A stretch of 47,112 nt of DNA from Lachnospiraceae bacterium. Lineage in GTDB: Bacteria > Bacillota > Clostridia > Lachnospirales > Lachnospiraceae. The DNA lies in NCBI GenBank assembly GCA_004552595.1, contig SFNX01000002.1, positions 1 to 47,112 on the forward strand. Reading direction: 5' to 3'. A model generated the notes under the pieces. That model was not told the DNA's origin. It did not search any database and worked only from the letters and a program-made list of their open reading frames with translations. The position numbers were made by a program, and so were the translations under genes. Below are positions 43,076 through 47,112 of the stretch, piece after piece (the stretch's first letter is position 1; the number at the start of each line of letters is the position of its first letter).

Positions 43076-43717
43076 CTATAATAACAATTCGGCACTTTTA
43101 AACGGTTTATCCGTACACCGCTTGAATAAATCTTTAGCAAAAGAAGCAAGTTCATCGATTGCATCCCCCGATAAAGTAAACGTATATAGTTTTTCAATAC
43201 TTGAAGAAACTATGAAATCAATTGCAAATCTGACAGTACCACTTAAATTTATATTTCCAGGAATCCCCGGGAACTCGCCATTTATTACAAGTGCCTTTAT
43301 TTCATAAATACTTCTTACAAGTCTGTTATCAAGGCTTTCTTTTATAATTGCCTTAATCGACTGAAATAAAAGCTTTAACATGAGTGTATCGTCGTTATTT
43401 TCCCTTGTATAGTAGCTTGCAACTTCAAGAAAATACATGCCAAGAAATGCACCTTCAAAATCTTCTCTTAATTCCTCAAAGTAATATGAAATCTCTGCAT
43501 CCGCAAGATTATATGCATTCTTTCCTTCGTATAGTTTAAACTGTCCGAAGCAGAACCTGTTTGTCGCCGCCATCATTTTATTATTAAGACGTCTTGCACC
43601 TCTTGAAAAAGCCGTAATCTTGCCTCTTTCTTTAGTTAGTATTACAACACGCCTGTCATAATCGTTAACGGGGTATACTTCAAGTACCATACCCGTAACC
43701 TGAACCAAATTGTTCAT
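43076..43717 (-). CDS. recO: DNA repair protein RecO
   Basis: Helps load RecA at single-strand gaps with RecF and RecR. The 213-residue product has the N-terminal OB fold (VTGMVLEVYPVNDYDRRVVILTKERGKITAFSRGARRLNNK) and the helical C-terminus. It is somewhat shorter than the usual ~240-250 residues, and the four-Cys zinc site seen in some members is absent. It starts 6 nt after era, the usual era-recO order. Confidence 0.93.
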   Translation of the reverse strand: MNNLVQVTGMVLEVYPVNDYDRRVVILTKERGKITAFSRGARRLNNKMMAATNRFCFGQFKLYEGKNAYNLADAEISYYFEELREDFEGAFLGMYFLEVASYYTRENNDDTLMLKLLFQSIKAIIKESLDNRLVRSIYEIKALVINGEFPGIPGNINLSGTVRFAIDFIVSSSIEKLYTFTLSGDAIDELASFAKDLFKRCTDKPFKSAELLL

Positions 43718-43723
43718 TAATAC

Positions 43724-44641
43724 TTATTCCTTATTTTCTACATATCCATAGTTTTTAAGAAGCATATCGGAATCTCTCCAGTTCTTTTTAACAGTTACAA
43801 AAAGCTTCAAATTCGTATGAGTGTCGATAAGGCGTTCAATCTCATATCTTGCCGCGGAACCGATTTTTTTTAGCATATTCCCCTGCTTGCCTATAATAAT
43901 GCCTTTATGAGAATCTCTTTCACAAATAATTGTTGCATCAATATTGCATATCTCTTTCCCATATTTCATTCTGTCAATAATAACAGCAATTCCGTGTGGT
44001 ATTTCATCATCAAGGCACTTAAGAGCTTTTTCTCTTATTATTTCTGCAACAATTGCCCTTTCAGGCTGATCTGTAACTGTATCTTCATCGTAAAATGGTT
44101 CCCCATATGGCAAATAACTCATAATTACTTTAATCAGTTCATCGCAGTTATCACCTTTAAGAGCAGATACAGGAACGATATCATTAAAGTTAATAAGGTC
44201 TTTATATGAATCAATTATTGCAAACATATCATTTTTAGAAACCGTGTCAGCCTTATTAATTACTAAAACAACAGGAACATTAATACTTTCAAGCTGTTTA
44301 GCAATATCTTTATCTCCTCTTCCAATAAAGGTTGAAGCCTCAACAAGCCAAAGCACAACATCCGCATCTTTCAATGTGGATGTTGCAGCTTTAACCATAT
44401 ATTCAGAAAGCTTGTTTTTAGCAATATGAATACCCGGTGTATCGAGAAATACAATCTGACCCTCATCAGATGTATAAACTGTTTTGATTTTATTTCTTGT
44501 AGTCTGGGGCTTATTGGACGTTATTGCAATCTTCATCCCGATAAGCCTGTTCATAAGTGTCGATTTGCCGACATTAGGTCTGCCGATTATTGCAGCAAAC
44601 CCTGACCTGTAACTACTGTTATGCATTTGGTTTTGTTCCAT
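43724..44641 (-). CDS. era: GTPase Era
   Basis: Essential GTPase that binds the 3' end of 16S rRNA during 30S assembly. The 305-residue protein has G1 GRPNVGKST, G3 DTPG, G4 NKAD and a C-terminal KH RNA-binding domain (IIIGKQGNMLKKIGSAARYEIERL). The start overlaps the DUF4349 gene by 23 bp, and a GGTGA lies 9 nt upstream. recO follows immediately. Confidence 0.97.
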   Translation of the reverse strand: MEQNQMHNSSYRSGFAAIIGRPNVGKSTLMNRLIGMKIAITSNKPQTTRNKIKTVYTSDEGQIVFLDTPGIHIAKNKLSEYMVKAATSTLKDADVVLWLVEASTFIGRGDKDIAKQLESINVPVVLVINKADTVSKNDMFAIIDSYKDLINFNDIVPVSALKGDNCDELIKVIMSYLPYGEPFYDEDTVTDQPERAIVAEIIREKALKCLDDEIPHGIAVIIDRMKYGKEICNIDATIICERDSHKGIIIGKQGNMLKKIGSAARYEIERLIDTHTNLKLFVTVKKNWRDSDMLLKNYGYVENKE

Positions 44642-45680
44642 TATCGGTATTCACCTTTTTGTTTGCTCTTAATTCTTTCTTCTTTGCTTTCTTTTCCGCT
44701 CTTCTTGCCTTAGCCTGTGCTCTGTATTCAGGTCCTTTGATCTTTTCAACAAAGAATCTTACAACAAAGAATATAATAACAACCGGTACCGCTACAAATA
44801 CGGCTAATACAACAAGAATAGGAATCGAAATAATAAATCCTACTATGAAATCAATTACAAGCTCCTTAGCATCAAGTAAGTTCTCTGTGAATCCTACCGC
44901 AATTCTCTGCCATACAGTCTGTTTTACTTCTTCTACAGGTGTATATCTTTCTACTTCCCTGACATATATTGTTACAGTTGAATAGTCAACCTTATTATCC
45001 ATTGTACGAAGTCTTGACTCATATGACTCAAGTTCATAACGAACATCTGTTATTCTTGACTCGATAGCTATGATTGTTTCGATATCTTCCGCTTGAAGTA
45101 ACAGCTCGTCAAGTCTTTGCTGTTCAGTTCTAAGTGAACTGATATGAGCCTGTGTATCTGCATAGTTAAGTGTAATGTCTTCTGCTGACTCTGACTTGTT
45201 TGTAATATTCGAAATGTCAGCAACATTTGAAACAAAGCTGTCAAGCTTATTTGACGGAACTCGCGCGACTAAGTCAGCACTTCTCATGTTCTTACTTGAA
45301 GAACTTATGCTTCTTCCTGAAATATTTGTGCTTTCCATATATCCGCCAAGTTCTTTTACTTTTTTATCTATATTGGAAACAAAAGAATCAAATTCTTCTG
45401 TTTCTGCAGAAATATTAACATTTCTGATAATTTTTCTGCTTGAGTTTTCTATTGCTCCGTCATCAATGCTGTCAACGCCATCCTCTACAGCAGCTTCTTC
45501 TTCTACCGCCTCTTCATATGCACCGGTTCCATAATCGGCTTCATACATATCATCTGAATGATACTCTTCCGGTGCCATTTCCGCAGCCTCTGTCGACTTA
45601 TAATTGGAGCCACTTCCGCAGCCTGCCAAAACCGCTCCAATAGTAACGGCAGTTATTAAATATGATAATACTTTCTTCAT
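44619..45680 (-). CDS. DUF4349 lipoprotein
   Basis: Product of 353 residues. Lipobox LAGC at Cys21, then an acidic Glu-rich stretch (~30-75), the DUF4349 domain (~85-270) with a coiled-coil region SSLRTEQQRLDELLLQAEDIETIIAIESRITDVRYELESYESRL, a membrane helix (~285-320) and a basic Lys/Arg/Ala-rich cytosolic tail. The start at 45680 follows AGGGAAGG; a longer in-frame start is less likely. Function unknown; the combination of lipid anchor, coiled coil and transmembrane helix fits an envelope sensor or scaffold. It overlaps era. Confidence 0.88.
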   Translation of the reverse strand: MKKVLSYLITAVTIGAVLAGCGSGSNYKSTEAAEMAPEEYHSDDMYEADYGTGAYEEAVEEEAAVEDGVDSIDDGAIENSSRKIIRNVNISAETEEFDSFVSNIDKKVKELGGYMESTNISGRSISSSSKNMRSADLVARVPSNKLDSFVSNVADISNITNKSESAEDITLNYADTQAHISSLRTEQQRLDELLLQAEDIETIIAIESRITDVRYELESYESRLRTMDNKVDYSTVTIYVREVERYTPVEEVKQTVWQRIAVGFTENLLDAKELVIDFIVGFIISIPILVVLAVFVAVPVVIIFFVVRFFVEKIKGPEYRAQAKARRAEKKAKKKELRANKKVNTDNGTKPNA

Positions 45681-45704
45681 ACCTTCCCTTTCTGCATTAC
45701 GCAA

Positions 45705-47112
45705 TCATAACAAATCTTCTATATTCAAAAACAGGTCTTTATTAGCATTAATCTTATCTTCGGCACCTACAACACAAATTGCATCTGCCTTCATAATCTC
45801 TCTTATGTAGTCAGCAAGCTCTCTAATCCTATCTATATTGCAGTTAAGAACATCATCTCTGTTCTTCTGCTTATCTTTATCGCTCTTATGGGAAAGGTAT
45901 GCACCAAGGCTTGCAATTCCTTCATCATAAGGTGTCAGTGGCGAATCAATATCGGCCATTGTTCCGATAATAAACTTTGTCATATCTCTTTCAGAGCAGT
46001 TAAAGTTCTCAATATAATCAGCAGCCTTCTCAAAAATATCTATTGTTTCTTTAAGGTTAGGATCTCTATATGATACAAAGTATCCGATTCCGTCCTGTGA
46101 AAATCCGCTCATGCAACCATATGCCCCACCTTTAACACGAACATTGTTCCAAAGGTAATCATATCCCATAATTACTTTAAGAACCATAAGTGCTCCGGTA
46201 GGTTCTAGACCCGACTCCCTAAAGTTACCAACTCTTGCTACATACTGTACCTGGCCACTCGTCTTTAATCCCTCATTTAATTTCTTAAGTTCTAGTGTCT
46301 CCTTTGGTAATTCAATATCGGTAGTTATTAAATTTGCGGCAAAATCATCAGTAAGCTTAATTACTGTATCGTTATACTTTTCATCTCCGATATAATCAAC
46401 CGTAAGATTTTCTTTCCTGAATAAAGCGGCTGTAATAGAATTAAGTTTTTCTTTTAAGTCATCCTTCTTATTGTCATAATCATCAATAAGCCCGCTTATT
46501 ACTCTGTAAAAGTCAAGTCCGCCAAGCTTTTCCTTGCACGCATCGTGCTTTGAAATATATGACAACGCTCTCTTAAACGCTGTCGAATGACCTGCACTTA
46601 ATATTGACGGCTGCATTCTTGCCTTAATCATATTAAGAAGTTCAAGAAGTCTTTCATCATCAGAATAATCAGTATTTACAATGAGTTCTCTCATTAAATC
46701 AAATGCATGCTCCATATTGTCATATAATACTTTGGTTCTGACTTTAACATATGGGGTATATTTCTTATAGTCAATATAATCAGTTACAACAGAAGTTGCT
46801 GTACTGATACCACCCGTTTTGATATTAACCTTATTAGTAAACTCTGTATATGAATAATTTTTAGTATTCATAAAACTTAGTATATTAGTCAAAAGACCAA
46901 CGTAAGGATAATAACTTACCGGGACGTTACTAAGATCAAAGTACAAAGTCACATATCCAATTCCATTTGTATAAATATCATGTGTTATTACTTTTGTGCC
47001 ATTAATTTCATTCTCTTTATATTTATATTTCTTCGCCTCTCTCTTAATATCAGAAATCTTAAGAAGAGGAATCTTTTCAAGGTCTTCCTTGGAACTGGGT
47101 TCTTCCTGGTAT
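45705..47112 (-). CDS. M16C zinc peptidase (presequence-protease-like), C-terminal part
   Basis: The reverse frame is open from 45705 to the right edge, so the N-terminal half with the HxxEH zinc site lies outside the window. About 469 residues are visible. Recognisable are the M16C-associated region (KINGISTAT-like KTGGISTATSV, YVKVRTKVLYDNMEHAFDLMRELI), the QYVARVGNFRE block and the C-terminal inactive-half signature NVRVKGGAYGCMSGFSQDG with FVSYRDPNLKETI. Family members degrade small peptides in a closed chamber. It precedes the DUF4349 gene by 24 nt. Confidence 0.9.
   Translation of the reverse strand, partial: YQEEPSSKEDLEKIPLLKISDIKREAKKYKYKENEINGTKVITHDIYTNGIGYVTLYFDLSNVPVSYYPYVGLLTNILSFMNTKNYSYTEFTNKVNIKTGGISTATSVVTDYIDYKKYTPYVKVRTKVLYDNMEHAFDLMRELIVNTDYSDDERLLELLNMIKARMQPSILSAGHSTAFKRALSYISKHDACKEKLGGLDFYRVISGLIDDYDNKKDDLKEKLNSITAALFRKENLTVDYIGDEKYNDTVIKLTDDFAANLITTDIELPKETLELKKLNEGLKTSGQVQYVARVGNFRESGLEPTGALMVLKVIMGYDYLWNNVRVKGGAYGCMSGFSQDGIGYFVSYRDPNLKETIDIFEKAADYIENFNCSERDMTKFIIGTMADIDSPLTPYDEGIASLGAYLSHKSDKDKQKNRDDVLNCNIDRIRELADYIREIMKADAICVVGAEDKINANKDLFLNIEDLL

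Overview
The window looks like a chromosomal segment of a low-GC Gram-positive anaerobe, most likely a member of the Clostridia in or near the Lachnospiraceae. This is inferred from gene content and order (secG-rnr; UPF0210 with its ACT partner; the M16C peptidase-DUF4349-era-recO-glyS-ppdK block; a giant acyl-CoA dehydratase activase; FeoB-associated-type Cys-rich peptide), AT-rich intergenic DNA, AGGAGG-type ribosome binding sites and sigma-A-type promoters. No rRNA, tRNA, CRISPR array, transposase or complete phage was seen. Almost every gene is on the minus strand; the exceptions are the activase (1585-5808) and a small ribbon-helix-helix gene (33057-33245).

Layout. 1-1395: rnr (3' end outside the window) and secG, separated by a terminator. 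1470-5841: the activase as a promoter-gene-terminator unit. 5882-20990: one probable 12-gene minus-strand operon of about 15 kb from the metY promoter to a 7TM-PAS protein, with gaps of 5-44 nt: metY, glycosyltransferase, aldolase, HerA-like ATPase, zinc-finger membrane protein, polA, coaE, FtsA-like ATPase, YycJ-like MBL hydrolase, ACT protein, UPF0210, 7TM-PAS. 21042-26100: a BmpA-type nucleoside ABC transporter. 26273-27602: an MFS transporter. 27603-30877: a copper module (csoR, copA with a C-terminal CopZ-like domain behind its own internal ribosome binding site, then a Cys-rich membrane peptide).

31007-37735 looks like accessory DNA: two related lipoprotein genes (one lacking its 5' end), the ribbon-helix-helix gene, a gntR-lrgA-lrgB operon with a recognisable operator, a GC-rich patch, a striking array of helically phased RTGAGAC repeats containing a 17-bp inverted repeat, and a toxin-antitoxin-like module (HTH-ImmA/IrrE metallopeptidase, DUF4411 PIN-like protein, 64-aa protein). 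37949-47112 returns to housekeeping: ppdK, glyS, a lipoprotein, recO, era, a DUF4349 lipoprotein and the C-terminal part of an M16C peptidase that runs off the window.

The signals most worth following are the internal Shine-Dalgarno inside copA (predicted two proteins from one frame), the CsoR operators with one palindrome filling the -35/-10 spacer, the phased repeat array beside the toxin-antitoxin-like genes, the GGTTAG half-site cluster upstream of the Cys-rich peptide, and the 7TM-PAS protein ending in an HPt-like domain whose histidine is a tyrosine. No single wholly new system is proven; all functional claims come from reading translated sequence and motifs without database searches.
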